Shown here piece by piece: positions 16,314 through 24,000 of a DNA stretch of 45,601 bases. This stretch comes from Deltaproteobacteria bacterium (lineage in GTDB: Bacteria > Myxococcota_A > Polyangia > Polyangiales > Ga0077539). The notes under the pieces are model-generated. The model did no database searches and had not been told where the DNA came from. It saw only the letters and a program-made list of their open reading frames with translations. The translations under genes were made by a program, and so were the position numbers. The stretch covers positions 1-45,601 of the forward strand of contig JACRDB010000017.1 of assembly GCA_016218725.1 (NCBI GenBank), read 5' to 3'. Position 1 is the stretch's first letter. Each line of letters begins with the position of its first letter.

Positions 16314-17888
16314 TCAGCCCGCGGCGGGCGTGTCCGTGGGGGCCGCGCCGCCGTCCATGGCGCCGCCGCCGTCGGTGGCGGTGCCGCCGTCCCTGGGGCC
16401 GGCGTCCGTGGGTGGGGTGGCGTCCGTGGGCGGGGTGGCGTCCGTGGGCGTGCCGCCGTCACCCATGGGCATGCCCGGTCCGAGGATCCCGAGGGTGAGG
16501 TGGTAGTTCATGATGGGCAGGGGCATGCCCATGGCCGGGGCGTACCCGCGCACGCAGGCGACGTAGTTGCCCGCGGCGAGGTTGCGCGCGGCCGCCGTGG
16601 TGGCCGGGTCGATGAGCGAGCAGACCCCGCGGCCCGCGGCGTCATCGTTCTCGGCGATCTGCATCCCCGCGGGGTTGTAGAGCGTCACGATGGGGTCCGG
16701 GGCCTCGCCAGGGACGAACGGGCAGGCGGGCGTCGCGGGCAGGTCCACCGCGAGGTACACCGAGCCCATGGCCGGCACCGAGATCCCGTAGCAGTCCACG
16801 TCGGTCCCAGGCATGAGCGAGCCGGAGACCACCGTGCTCATGGTGACCGGCGCCTGGGCCATCATGGGCGTGTTGTTGGGCTCCATGTCCATGCCCGAGG
16901 CCGGCCGGCAGGTGGCCCGGTCGCTGGCCGTGGGCAGGCACTGGGCGCCCATCATGCACACCGAGGTGCGGCGCGCGAGGTCGCACACCCCGTCCGTGGC
17001 GAGGCTCATCCGGCAGACGCCCGGGGCCATCGCCGTGGGCATGGCCGCCGAGCACGACAGGCCCATGTCACAGGGCATCATGCCCATGGCGGAGCGGCAG
17101 CGCCCGCCGAGGCCCCCGTCGGCCACGCAGGTGCCGACCATCGGGTCCGTGGCCGAGGGGATGCACACGGAGCCCGCCGAGCACACGTCCATGGCGCGGC
17201 ACGGCATGCCCACGGCCACCGTGGGCAGCTCCCGGATGGTGAGCTCGAAGGGCCCGCCCTCGGCGTCCTCCGCGGTCTGGGCCCAGATCCCCACCACGAT
17301 GAACACCGTGGTGCCCATCATCAGCCCGCCGGTGGTCGCCGTGGACTGGAGGTTGCCGCGGGCGATGTCGTCGTTGCACTCCAGGGGCGCCGCCATGTTG
17401 GAGCACGTGGGGAGCACCGCCACGATGGTGTCCAGCATGTTGTCCGTGCCGACGTTGTCCGTGCTCACCCGCAGCGCGGCGTTGGCGCGCATGGTGTACC
17501 GGAACACCACCGGACGGCCCTTCTCACCCATGGACAGGCAGCGGTCCGGGAGCGCCCCGAAGCTCATGGTCGGCCCGTCCATGTTGTTCCCCATCACGTG
17601 GATGGCGCCGTCCATGCCGGGCATGGACATGGACACGTCCCGCGCCATGCCACACACGTCCACCGGCGGCGGCGGGGGCGGCGGCGGCGGCCGGTCCGTG
17701 GTCGGGCGGTCGCCGGTGGCGTCCCCCGCCGGGCGGTCGCCGGTGGCGCCGTCCCCCGTGGTGCCCGTGTCCGCGGTGCCCGAGTCCGTGGCCGGGGGAG
17801 GGGTGCTGCCCCCGCCCTGCCCGCTGCACGCCGCCAGGAACAGGCCCACGAGCGCGCCCGAGGACCGCCAACGCATCAAGTTCTTCAT
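16314..17888 (-). CDS. Large Cys-containing lipoprotein with repeat linkers
   Basis: 524 aa. Lipobox LAAC (Cys21) after a basic start MKNLMRWRS. The linker (about 30-75) combines GTADTGTTGDG-type repeats with nine prolines. Three sections follow: a beta-rich domain (about 76-225) resembling bacterial pre-peptidase C-terminal domains, a Cys-rich section (MDVCSAGSVCIPSATDP, CDLARRTSVCMMGAQCLP), and another PPC-like section with PGTDVDCYGISVPAMGSVYL. The protein ends in a second low-complexity tail of TDATPPTDA and DGG repeats. Probably extracellular or surface-anchored; no catalytic motif seen. Confidence 0.82.
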   Translation of the reverse strand: MKNLMRWRSSGALVGLFLAACSGQGGGSTPPPATDSGTADTGTTGDGATGDRPAGDATGDRPTTDRPPPPPPPPPVDVCGMARDVSMSMPGMDGAIHVMGNNMDGPTMSFGALPDRCLSMGEKGRPVVFRYTMRANAALRVSTDNVGTDNMLDTIVAVLPTCSNMAAPLECNDDIARGNLQSTATTGGLMMGTTVFIVVGIWAQTAEDAEGGPFELTIRELPTVAVGMPCRAMDVCSAGSVCIPSATDPMVGTCVADGGLGGRCRSAMGMMPCDMGLSCSAAMPTAMAPGVCRMSLATDGVCDLARRTSVCMMGAQCLPTASDRATCRPASGMDMEPNNTPMMAQAPVTMSTVVSGSLMPGTDVDCYGISVPAMGSVYLAVDLPATPACPFVPGEAPDPIVTLYNPAGMQIAENDDAAGRGVCSLIDPATTAAARNLAAGNYVACVRGYAPAMGMPLPIMNYHLTLGILGPGMPMGDGGTPTDATPPTDATPPTDAGPRDGGTATDGGGAMDGGAAPTDTPAAG

Positions 17889-17919
17889 CGCGCCTGCATA
17901 CCGGAACCGCCCCCGGAGG

Positions 17920-18627
17920 TCAACGCCGTGCCCCCAGCGCTCCCACCATCGCCGCCACCTCGTTGGTGATCACCGAAGTGACCCCGTACCCCCGGAGGGC
18001 GAGCGCCGTGGGGACCTCGTCCACGGTCCATGCGTGGACGAAGAGACCCTCGGCGCGCCAGAGCCTCACCCAGGGCTCCCAGCACTGGCTCCAGTGCGGG
18101 TGCACCGCCTCCCAGGGCCCCCGGGACCACGCCGGAGGAGGGCCCTCGGGGGCATCCCCGGTGGGCTCCCAGAGGCGCCCCAGGGGCACCCCCGGGCAGC
18201 GCCCACGCACCGCCCGCAGCGCCTCGGGCCAGAACGAGGACACCAGCACCCGGGCCTCGGGGACCGCCTGGAGGTCCTCGGCCAGGCTCCGGGCCAGCGC
18301 CGGGAGGTCCGCGTCGTCGCCCTTGACCTCGATGTTCACCAGGCCCCGGGGACCCCAGAGGGCCAGCACCTCGGCGAGGCGAGGGAGCCTGGCGCCGCCG
18401 CCCAGGTCCACCCGGCGGAGCTCGCTCCAGGGGGTGTCCCGCACGCGGTCCGGGCGCCCCGCGGTGCGTTGGAGCGTAGGGTCATGGCAGACCACGAGCT
18501 CCCCCGAGACGCAGCGCCGCGCGTCCAGCTCCACCCCGTCGGCGCCGAGCTCCAGGGCCCTCTCGAAGCCCTCCAGGGAGTTCTCCGGGCGCTCCCTGGG
18601 GGCGCCCCGGTGCCCGAGGACCTTCAC
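17920..18627 (-). CDS. Glycerophosphodiester phosphodiesterase family protein
   Basis: 235 aa from GTG 18627, which overlaps the upstream hydroxylase stop as GTGA. GDPD signature in order: LGHRGAPRERPENS (catalytic His and the Glu-Asn pair), GADGVELDARR (metal-binding Glu/Asp), VVCHDPTLQRT (second catalytic His), NIEVKGDD. A C-terminal barrel segment has VHAWTVDEV. All catalytic residues are present. It hydrolyses glycerophosphodiesters to glycerol-3-phosphate and an alcohol. No signal peptide, so probably cytosolic. Translational coupling to a membrane lipid hydroxylase points to a shared role in lipid modification or turnover. Confidence 0.93.
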   Translation of the reverse strand: MKVLGHRGAPRERPENSLEGFERALELGADGVELDARRCVSGELVVCHDPTLQRTAGRPDRVRDTPWSELRRVDLGGGARLPRLAEVLALWGPRGLVNIEVKGDDADLPALARSLAEDLQAVPEARVLVSSFWPEALRAVRGRCPGVPLGRLWEPTGDAPEGPPPAWSRGPWEAVHPHWSQCWEPWVRLWRAEGLFVHAWTVDEVPTALALRGYGVTSVITNEVAAMVGALGARR

Positions 18628-19124
18628 CACCAGCGCACCCGGAGGAAGGCCCGCGCCCCCAGCGCGAGGCCGCGCTTCTCGGGCGCCCAGGGGACGCTCT
18701 TGAAGGTCCCGAAGGCCCGGTCCCACCAGTCCACGCTGATGCCGAAATTATGGTGCCACTGCTTGTGGTGGTGGTGGACGTAATGCACCGGCAGGCGCAT
18801 CCAGAAGACCAGCTCCGGGCGCTCGTGCTGCGCCTGGTGGGCGTACGCGGCGAAGAACATCTGCGCGAGGTCTCCGGCCACGAAGCCCAGGCCCAGCGGG
18901 CGGAAGCGCGCGCTCCACCAGGCCCCGAGGAGCAGCCCCGCGATCACCGGCACCCCGGGGAGGGTGTAGTCCCAGAACTCCCCGAGCACGCCCTGGCCGG
19001 TGCCCACGCGGTGGTGCTCCGCGTGGCGCGCACCCAGCACCCGGCGGTCGTGCATCCAACGGTGCATGACGTACTCCACCAGGGTCCCGAACACGAACGC
19101 GAAGACAAACGCCGCCAGCGCCAT
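18624..19124 (-). CDS. Fatty acid hydroxylase/sterol desaturase family membrane protein
   Basis: 166 aa, three to four membrane segments. The di-iron histidine boxes are clear: HRWMH (HxxxH), HAEHH (HxxHH), a long HYVHHHHKQWHHNFG cluster and HQAQHE. Short members of this superfamily include beta-carotene hydroxylases and fatty acid 2-hydroxylases; substrate cannot be told. The ATG at 19124 fits family start MALAAFVFAFVFGTLVEYVMHR. Overlaps the GDPD gene by 4 bp, making a two-gene operon transcribed away from the TPM-like gene at 19251. Confidence 0.9.
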   Translation of the reverse strand: MALAAFVFAFVFGTLVEYVMHRWMHDRRVLGARHAEHHRVGTGQGVLGEFWDYTLPGVPVIAGLLLGAWWSARFRPLGLGFVAGDLAQMFFAAYAHQAQHERPELVFWMRLPVHYVHHHHKQWHHNFGISVDWWDRAFGTFKSVPWAPEKRGLALGARAFLRVRWW

Positions 19125-19250
19125 CGGTGCGCCCGGAGCATAGCGCCCTCGGGCGGGGGTGGGGTCTCCTTGACAACGCCCCGGGGATCCACACGTTATG
19201 CATGGCCGGGCTGGCACATCCCATGCAGTTCCGGCGGAGGGCCTGAGCCC

Positions 19251-20162
19251 ATGAAACGACACACGACGACAATGTTCGCGGCGCTGGCAGCGGCGGTGGC
19301 GCTCGGACCGGCGAGCGCGCTGGCCGGGAGCCTGGAGCTGCGCGACGAGGCGGGGCTCTTCGATGAGGCCGCCGTGCAGGCGCTGCGCGCGGAGGCCTCG
19401 CGGCAGCCCTTTGATGTGCGCGTCTGGACCACGGCGCGTTACGCCGACCGCTGGGCACTGGACCGCGCCACGGCGGCCATGGTGGTCGCCCCGGACGTGC
19501 TGGCGGTCACCCTGGACCCGGCGCACCGCCGGACGTCGGTGCATGTAGGCACCGGGCTCCGGATCCCGACCACCCGTTACCGGGCCCTGGGGGACGCGGG
19601 GGACGTGTCCTTCCGGGCGGGGCGCTGGGGTGATGGTGTGGTGGCCATCACCCGCACCGCGGGGCAGTGGGCCCAGGCCGGAGGTCCCGCCGGGCGCGCC
19701 TCCGAGGGCCCGGGCTTCCCCTGGGGCCTGGTGCTGGTGGGGGCGGGCCTGGTGGCGGTGATCGCGGTCACCACACGAATGATCCGGCGACGGCAGCAGG
19801 AGCCCACGGCCTACCGCGGGGACGCGTACCGCACGCCCTACGTGCCGCAGGAGCCGTATGGCCCCAACGCGGGACCGGGGTACTACCCTCCGGGGTACGC
19901 CCCGCCCTCGGGCGGGGGCGTGGGCTCGCACATCGCCGCGGCGGGCCTCGGGGGCCTCGCGGGCTACGCCCTCGGCAGCGCCCTCTCGGACCGCCACGAG
20001 GGCGCCTCGCACGACGGGGGCCACGCCCCGGGGAACACCTCGGGGGACACGGGCTACGACGCCGGCGGCAGCACCTCCGGCTGGGACGATGGCGGCGGTG
20101 GCGGTGACTTCGGCGGCGGAGACGCCGGCGGCGGTGACTTCGGCGGCGGCGGCGACTGGTAA
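19251..20162 (+). CDS. Secreted TPM-like domain protein with Gly-rich tail
   Basis: 303 aa. Signal peptide 1-26 (ALAG cleavage), then a compact alpha/beta domain (about 27-150) whose LELRDEAGLFDEAAVQALRAE opening and VHVGTGLRIPTTRYR segment resemble TPM domains. A membrane helix (LVLVGAGLVAVIAVTTRMI) is followed by a basic stop-transfer RRRQQ, so the TPM-like domain is outside and the rest inside. The tail is Tyr/Pro/Gly-rich and ends in GGGGDFGGG repeats, a common ending of TPM-containing proteins. TPM proteins have been linked to photosystem assembly in plants and to membrane protein quality control; role here unknown. Confidence 0.8.
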   Translation: MKRHTTTMFAALAAAVALGPASALAGSLELRDEAGLFDEAAVQALRAEASRQPFDVRVWTTARYADRWALDRATAAMVVAPDVLAVTLDPAHRRTSVHVGTGLRIPTTRYRALGDAGDVSFRAGRWGDGVVAITRTAGQWAQAGGPAGRASEGPGFPWGLVLVGAGLVAVIAVTTRMIRRRQQEPTAYRGDAYRTPYVPQEPYGPNAGPGYYPPGYAPPSGGGVGSHIAAAGLGGLAGYALGSALSDRHEGASHDGGHAPGNTSGDTGYDAGGSTSGWDDGGGGGDFGGGDAGGGDFGGGGDW

Positions 20163-20188
20163 CTCACCACACCCTTACCCCTCCACGC

Positions 20189-20962
20189 CTACCTCGGCAG
20201 GCAGGCCCCGAGGCTCGGGGGCCTGCCCGTGAGCCCCGTGCACCGCTGCGAAGCCGTGCAGGCATTGCTCGTCGCCACCGGGTTGCACAACCTCCGGCAC
20301 CAGGTGTTGGGCCTGGTGGGGTCACACGCCCCCTCGCTCGTGGCCACACATCGGTACCCCGGCAGGCACCCGTCCACGCAGCAGACGTGCCCGTCGCCCC
20401 CCGCGCGGGGCCCGAGGAGCGGCGTGCATGCCGCCACGCCCTCGCGGAGGTACTCACAATACGGCTGGGTGCTCGCGCAGCCGTTGCCCGTGGCCGCATA
20501 GGGGTCACAACCCCCGGGCTCCACGCAGCGACGCACGGCGGTCCCCGTGACCGTCAACTGGGGTAGACAGATCGCCCCCGGGCGCCCTCCGCGGGAGGCG
20601 TCGCTGCACCGGGCGTCATCGCCGGGGCAACACAGGGGCTGGCACTGGTTGTCCGTGGCGCCGGGGCCCGCCGGGAGGCAGCCGAAGCCCGGCAGGCAGT
20701 CCGTGTGGTTGCGGCACGAGGTCCCCCATTGCCCCGCTCCCGGGGCCGAGCATGCGCTGCTCGGGCGCGCCGCGCTGGTGCGGAGGTAACACCGCGAGGA
20801 CCCCGGGCACACCGCGGCGCCGGTGGGGTCGCAGGGCCCGAGGGGCGCGCCGCACACCGCCACCGAGGGCTCCGCGTCCACCGAGGCGTCGGTGGGTGCG
20901 GGCGCGTCCCCGCAACCCCAGGCGAAGAAGCAGCCGAGCCCCGCCGCCGCAAGAAAGCGCAT
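20189..20962 (-). CDS. Cysteine-rich lipoprotein
   Basis: 257 aa. The signal peptide ends in FAWGC (Cys18). After an Asp-rich linker (DASVDAEPSVAV) almost the whole protein is a Cys-rich disulfide-type module with over 20 cysteines: CDPTGAAVCPGSSRCYLR, TSCRNHTDCLPGFGCLP, CQPLCCPGDDARC, CVDGCLPGYRC. Pairs of this type also occur in other lipoproteins of the window and suggest an extracellular, disulfide-stabilised scaffold. No enzymatic motif. Confidence 0.8.
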   Translation of the reverse strand: MRFLAAAGLGCFFAWGCGDAPAPTDASVDAEPSVAVCGAPLGPCDPTGAAVCPGSSRCYLRTSAARPSSACSAPGAGQWGTSCRNHTDCLPGFGCLPAGPGATDNQCQPLCCPGDDARCSDASRGGRPGAICLPQLTVTGTAVRRCVEPGGCDPYAATGNGCASTQPYCEYLREGVAACTPLLGPRAGGDGHVCCVDGCLPGYRCVATSEGACDPTRPNTWCRRLCNPVATSNACTASQRCTGLTGRPPSLGACLPR

Positions 20963-21055
20963 CACACACCTATACCCCCGCGCGCACCGATCGACCACCC
21001 GGCGATTGACAGCGCCTCCCTGCTCGGGGGAACGTACCTCCCGCGAGGTGCGGCC

Positions 21056-22201
21056 TTGAAGAGGTTCCTTCCCGTGGCGTGGCTGCTCGCCGTCGGGTGC
21101 GGCTCCGGGACCGTCGAGGTCCCCGAGGACGCCTCCGCGGATACGTCTACTCCAGTAGACACACGGCTCCCCGAGGACCGCGGGCCTCCGCCGGTGGATA
21201 CGAGTCCTCCGCCGGTGGACTCCGGGGTGCTGGAGGTCCCGCCTCCACCGGAGGATGTGCCGCCCGTGGATGTCACGCAGGACGCCCCGGAGGACCGGGG
21301 CGCGCCATCCACGGACGCTGCCCCTGCGGGGCCGCGGGACCCGCCGCCGCTGCCGCGGTACTCCCACGGGATGTGCCCGAGGCTGGTGGGGGCTCCCACC
21401 TCCGACGCGGCGGTGAACATGGGCTTCCGGACCGGGAGCCAGCGCCGGAACTTCCGGCTGGTGGTGCCCCGGAGCTACGACGGCACGAGCGACTGGCCGG
21501 TGCTCTTCGCGTACCACTGGCTCAACGCGTCCAGCAACTCCTTCGTGCGCACCGGCGAGCTGGAGAGCGCCACCGAGGAGATGCGCTTCATCGCCGTGGT
21601 GCCGGACCGCCTGGAGAACGACCGCGGGGACCGCACGTACCTCTTCGACTGGCCCTTCGTCGAGACCTGGGGCGCCGAGGCGGAGCTCACCTTCTTCGAT
21701 GACCTCCTGGCGTGCGTGGGCACCCAGTACCGCGTGGACCGCCGCCGGGTCCACGCCGTGGGCGTGAGCGCCGGGGCCCTGTGGGTCACGTACCTGTCCA
21801 CCACCCCGAGGGTGAACCACCTGGCCTCCGTGGAGTCCCTCTCCGGCGGCCTCGGGGAGCAGCCGCCGGTGTGGTCCATGGAGTGGCGCCCGCAGCCCAA
21901 CAAGTTCCCCGCCATCGTCCTGTGGGGCGGCGCCTCGGACTGGCTCGGGCTGTCCTTTGATCAGGCCTCGCGGCGCTACCGGGACGCCCTCGTGAGGGAC
22001 CGGCACTTCGTGGTCCAGTGCGTCCACTCCATGGGGCACATGGTGCCCCCGGTGGACCGCCCGCCGGAGGGGGGCACCCGCTTCCGGGGCCTCTGGCAGT
22101 TCCTGCTCGATCACCCCTATGGCCTCGCCCCCGGGGCCTCGCCCTACCTCACCGCGGGCCTCCCCCGGTCGCTTCCTCCCTGGTGCTCCATCGTGCGATA
22201 G
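21056..22201 (+). CDS. Polyhydroxybutyrate depolymerase-like alpha/beta hydrolase lipoprotein
   Basis: 381 aa from TTG 21056, supported by GAGGTG upstream and a classic start LKRFLPVAWLLAVGC (lipobox LAVGC). The linker is rich in PPVDTSPPPVDS. The hydrolase domain begins near residue 110 (RNFRLVVPRSYDG) and contains the nucleophile elbow GVSAGALW (GxSxG), FAYHWLNASSNS as the oxyanion region, and His candidates in VHSMGHM. This pattern is typical of LpqC-type esterases and poly(3-hydroxybutyrate) depolymerases acting outside the cell. Divergent from the Cys-rich lipoprotein at 20962 with about 93 bp between. Confidence 0.85.
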   Translation: MKRFLPVAWLLAVGCGSGTVEVPEDASADTSTPVDTRLPEDRGPPPVDTSPPPVDSGVLEVPPPPEDVPPVDVTQDAPEDRGAPSTDAAPAGPRDPPPLPRYSHGMCPRLVGAPTSDAAVNMGFRTGSQRRNFRLVVPRSYDGTSDWPVLFAYHWLNASSNSFVRTGELESATEEMRFIAVVPDRLENDRGDRTYLFDWPFVETWGAEAELTFFDDLLACVGTQYRVDRRRVHAVGVSAGALWVTYLSTTPRVNHLASVESLSGGLGEQPPVWSMEWRPQPNKFPAIVLWGGASDWLGLSFDQASRRYRDALVRDRHFVVQCVHSMGHMVPPVDRPPEGGTRFRGLWQFLLDHPYGLAPGASPYLTAGLPRSLPPWCSIVR

Positions 22202-22208
22202 CTACCGC

Positions 22209-22670
22209 ATGGCACGCCTCCTCCATCCGCTCCTCGGTCTCGCCCTGGTCGCCTGCGCGGCGCAACAGACGCCCCAGGCGGAGCTCGCGTCGAGCCCCCC
22301 GCCCGCCCCGCTGCCCAACGCCACCATGGCCACCGCCCAGCCCCTCCCCCGCGGCGTCACCGTCGAGGGCGCACTCTCCTGCGGACAGGTCGCCTGGTTC
22401 ATCCTCCCGGCCAGGCCCAACGAGCTCCTCCGCGTCGAGATCCAGGGCCAGGCCCAGGAGCATGCCCTCGGCGCCAACGTGATCGTCACCGCCGTGGCCT
22501 CCACCGGCCAGGACCTCACCGCCGTGGAGCTCCCGGTCTTTGCCCAGAGCCCCAACTGGGAGAGCCGCCCCCTGGAGGCCATGGTCCCGCCCATCCCGCC
22601 GCCCTTCTACCTCCGGGTGCAACAAACCGAGAGCTGCCAGCGCGCGGCCTTCCGAGTCCGTGTCCCTTGA
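22209..22670 (+). CDS. Small lipoprotein, PPC-like beta domain
   Basis: 153 aa, start ATG 22209, 7 bp after the hydrolase stop, so probably co-transcribed. Lipobox LVAC (Cys15), Ala/Pro-rich spacer, then a beta-sandwich segment (ALSCGQVAWFILPARPNEL) resembling a degenerate pre-peptidase C-terminal domain with one Cys pair (SCGQ and SCQR). No catalytic residues. Function unknown. Confidence 0.78.
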   Translation: MARLLHPLLGLALVACAAQQTPQAELASSPPPAPLPNATMATAQPLPRGVTVEGALSCGQVAWFILPARPNELLRVEIQGQAQEHALGANVIVTAVASTGQDLTAVELPVFAQSPNWESRPLEAMVPPIPPPFYLRVQQTESCQRAAFRVRVP

Positions 22671-22673
22671 AGA

Positions 22674-22690
22674 GTATACATGGTGTATAC
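22674..22690. repeat. GTATAC inverted repeat
   Basis: GTATAC (22674-22679), spacer ATGGT, GTATAC (22685-22690). Because GTATAC is itself palindromic the arms are both inverted and direct repeats. It immediately follows the lipoprotein stop and borders a structured non-coding block, so it may be an operator, promoter element or insertion scar. Confidence 0.5.
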
Positions 22691-22720
22691 TTGTGTGGGG
22701 TGCGCGCCGAGAGGGAAAGG

Positions 22721-22899
22721 GCGATACAGGAGCACAATCGCTCTTACCCGGGCGGTGAAGCCCGGGCAGTGGGCACGCGGCCCGGCTCTGCGGTTGCCCG
22801 CAGATCCGGAGGGGAGGGTGTCACCCCGACCCCGGCACCGCTCGCTAGACGGGTCGCCCCGGTTCGCAACCTTAGGACCGTTATAGTTACGGAGGAACC
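22721..22899. ncRNA. Candidate structured RNA/element with a 23S rRNA-like segment
   Basis: Stems seen directly: GCGAT/ATCGC (22721-22741), CCCGGGC/GCCCGGG with a 6-nt loop (22747-22766), TCTGCGG/CCGCAGA with a 4-nt loop (22787-22804), GGGTG-type stem (about 22811-22833), GGTTCGCAACC (22861-22871) and CCGT/ACGG (22878-22892). GGTTC (22861) and GAACC (22895) can close the last part. On the minus strand, 22863-22892 matches the 23S rRNA segment around helix 69, the region containing the I-CeuI homing site, with a single mismatch at 22868. The rest does not look like rRNA. A GGAGG at 22891-22895 ends the plus-strand reading. Strand and identity are unresolved; a relic of a HEARO/omega-RNA-type transposon RNA is one inference. 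Confidence 0.45.
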
Positions 22900-22968
22900 C
22901 GTATCTGTACCTCTCTCGACGCGCGGCCCAACCGTGGTCCGGCGAGGGGGCGCTGTCCAGGAGAAAAA

Positions 22969-23979
22969 TCACCGACGGGAGAAATGTCCCGCCGCGAGGG
23001 CCGCGCCCCGGAGGAGCTTGACCAGGGCGCGGGCGCGGGCGCTCGTGGGCTGGTCCCTGGGCGCGTCGGGGTGCGTGAACGCGTCGAGCCAGGCCTCCGC
23101 GGGAGGGCGCGAGAGCACGCCCCCGAGGTCAAAGAGCGAGAGGGTGCGCACGCCCAGGCCCCGGGCGACGGAGGCGTCCCCGGCGAGCTCCTCGGGGCTT
23201 CGGTAGGTGGGCTCGTCCCCGAGGGCCCCGACGCCCACGGCCCCGAGGGACACCCCCGCCGCGGGCCCGAAGCGCCGCGAGGCGGCGAGGGCGACCTCGG
23301 CGAGGAAGGCCACGGAGTCCCGACGAGAGAAGAGCCCTCGGGACCAGCCCTCGAAGATGGAGGTGTAGAGCATCACGCTGGCGTGGTCCCAGTCCATGCC
23401 GTCCACGGGCGTGCCGAGCCAGCGCTGCCAGGGGCCCGGCGAGGGGGGCTCCGGGTCCCAGAGCACCATGGGCATCACCGCGGAGGACACCCCGAGGCCG
23501 TCGCCCCGGGCGCGCTCGGCGAGGGCCTGGAAGAGCGCCCGGGCGCGCTCCACGGCGACGCCTCCGGAGGGGGGGGGGTGACCCCCCGGCGGGCGCCGGG
23601 CCCGGGCGAGCGCCAGCCAGGTCTTGTAGTCTCCGTAGGACGGCTCCAGATCGAAGACAAGCTCCCTCGGGCGTGCGTGTTCGGGCAGGGCGCGGGCGAT
23701 GGCCAGCACCTCGTCGGTGAAGCGCCCGAAGCGCTCGGCGTTCCTGGCGCTGGGCCAGCGCCCGTGGGCGTCCTCCAGCATGGGCCACAGGGCCACCGGG
23801 AGGCCCCTCCCGGTGAGCGCCCGGAGGGTCTCCGGGAGCGTCCCGAGGTCCCCGGGGCGCACCGCCACCAGGGGCTCCAGCCCGTAGCGCGCCAGGAGCG
23901 CCAGCACGGGCTCCGCGCGGAGCGTCTCGTGGGGGAGCATCTCGCACCAGATCCGGTGGCGCGCCGGGTGGGGGTCCAT
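22969..23979 (-). CDS. TIM-barrel-like protein of unknown function
   Basis: 336 aa from ATG 23979. Alternating beta/alpha pattern: EPLVAVRPGDLGTLPETL, PVALWPMLED, ELVFDLEPSYGDYKTWL, VDGMDWDHASVMLYTS, VSLGAVGVGALGDEP and TLSLFDLGGVLSRP. This fits a glycoside-hydrolase or chitinase-like barrel, with the DLEPS acidic cluster and DGMDWD as possible active-site regions, but no defined family is recognised. No signal peptide. A ten-G run in its coding sequence (23569-23578) encodes part of a PPGGHPPPSGG loop. Divergent from the glycosyltransferase at 24001, with only 21 bp between starts. Confidence 0.72.
   Translation of the reverse strand: MDPHPARHRIWCEMLPHETLRAEPVLALLARYGLEPLVAVRPGDLGTLPETLRALTGRGLPVALWPMLEDAHGRWPSARNAERFGRFTDEVLAIARALPEHARPRELVFDLEPSYGDYKTWLALARARRPPGGHPPPSGGVAVERARALFQALAERARGDGLGVSSAVMPMVLWDPEPPSPGPWQRWLGTPVDGMDWDHASVMLYTSIFEGWSRGLFSRRDSVAFLAEVALAASRRFGPAAGVSLGAVGVGALGDEPTYRSPEELAGDASVARGLGVRTLSLFDLGGVLSRPPAEAWLDAFTHPDAPRDQPTSARARALVKLLRGAALAAGHFSRR
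23569..23587 (-). repeat. G10 homopolymer with hairpin inside a coding region
   Basis: Ten consecutive G (23569-23578), TGA, then six C (23582-23587). This gives a stem of up to six G:C pairs with a 3-nt loop. It lies in frame inside the barrel-like protein and would shift the frame if one base were gained or lost. Confidence 0.8.
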
Positions 23980-24000
23980 CGCCGGGTGTATAACGCACCC

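Larger units (their letters stand above)
22671..22968. other. Non-coding gap containing a structured element
   Basis: No convincing gene lies in these 298 bp. The block holds the GTATAC repeat, then consecutive hairpins from 22721 to about 22900, then a G/C-rich stretch without clear features. A plus-strand frame continues rightward as VSVPLSTRGPTVV from 22901, without a usable start codon. It faintly resembles the N-terminus of IscB-type proteins, but I do not call it a gene. Confidence 0.6.

Noticed and set aside
22863..22892. A 23S rRNA gene fragment annotated as rRNA
   Set aside because: Only about 30 nt match; flanking sequence on both sides is unrelated to rRNA, so there is no rRNA gene.
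22901..23206. IscB-like gene on the plus strand
   Set aside because: No start codon in place, the resemblance is limited to a few residues, and the frame runs antisense to the supported gene at 22969.
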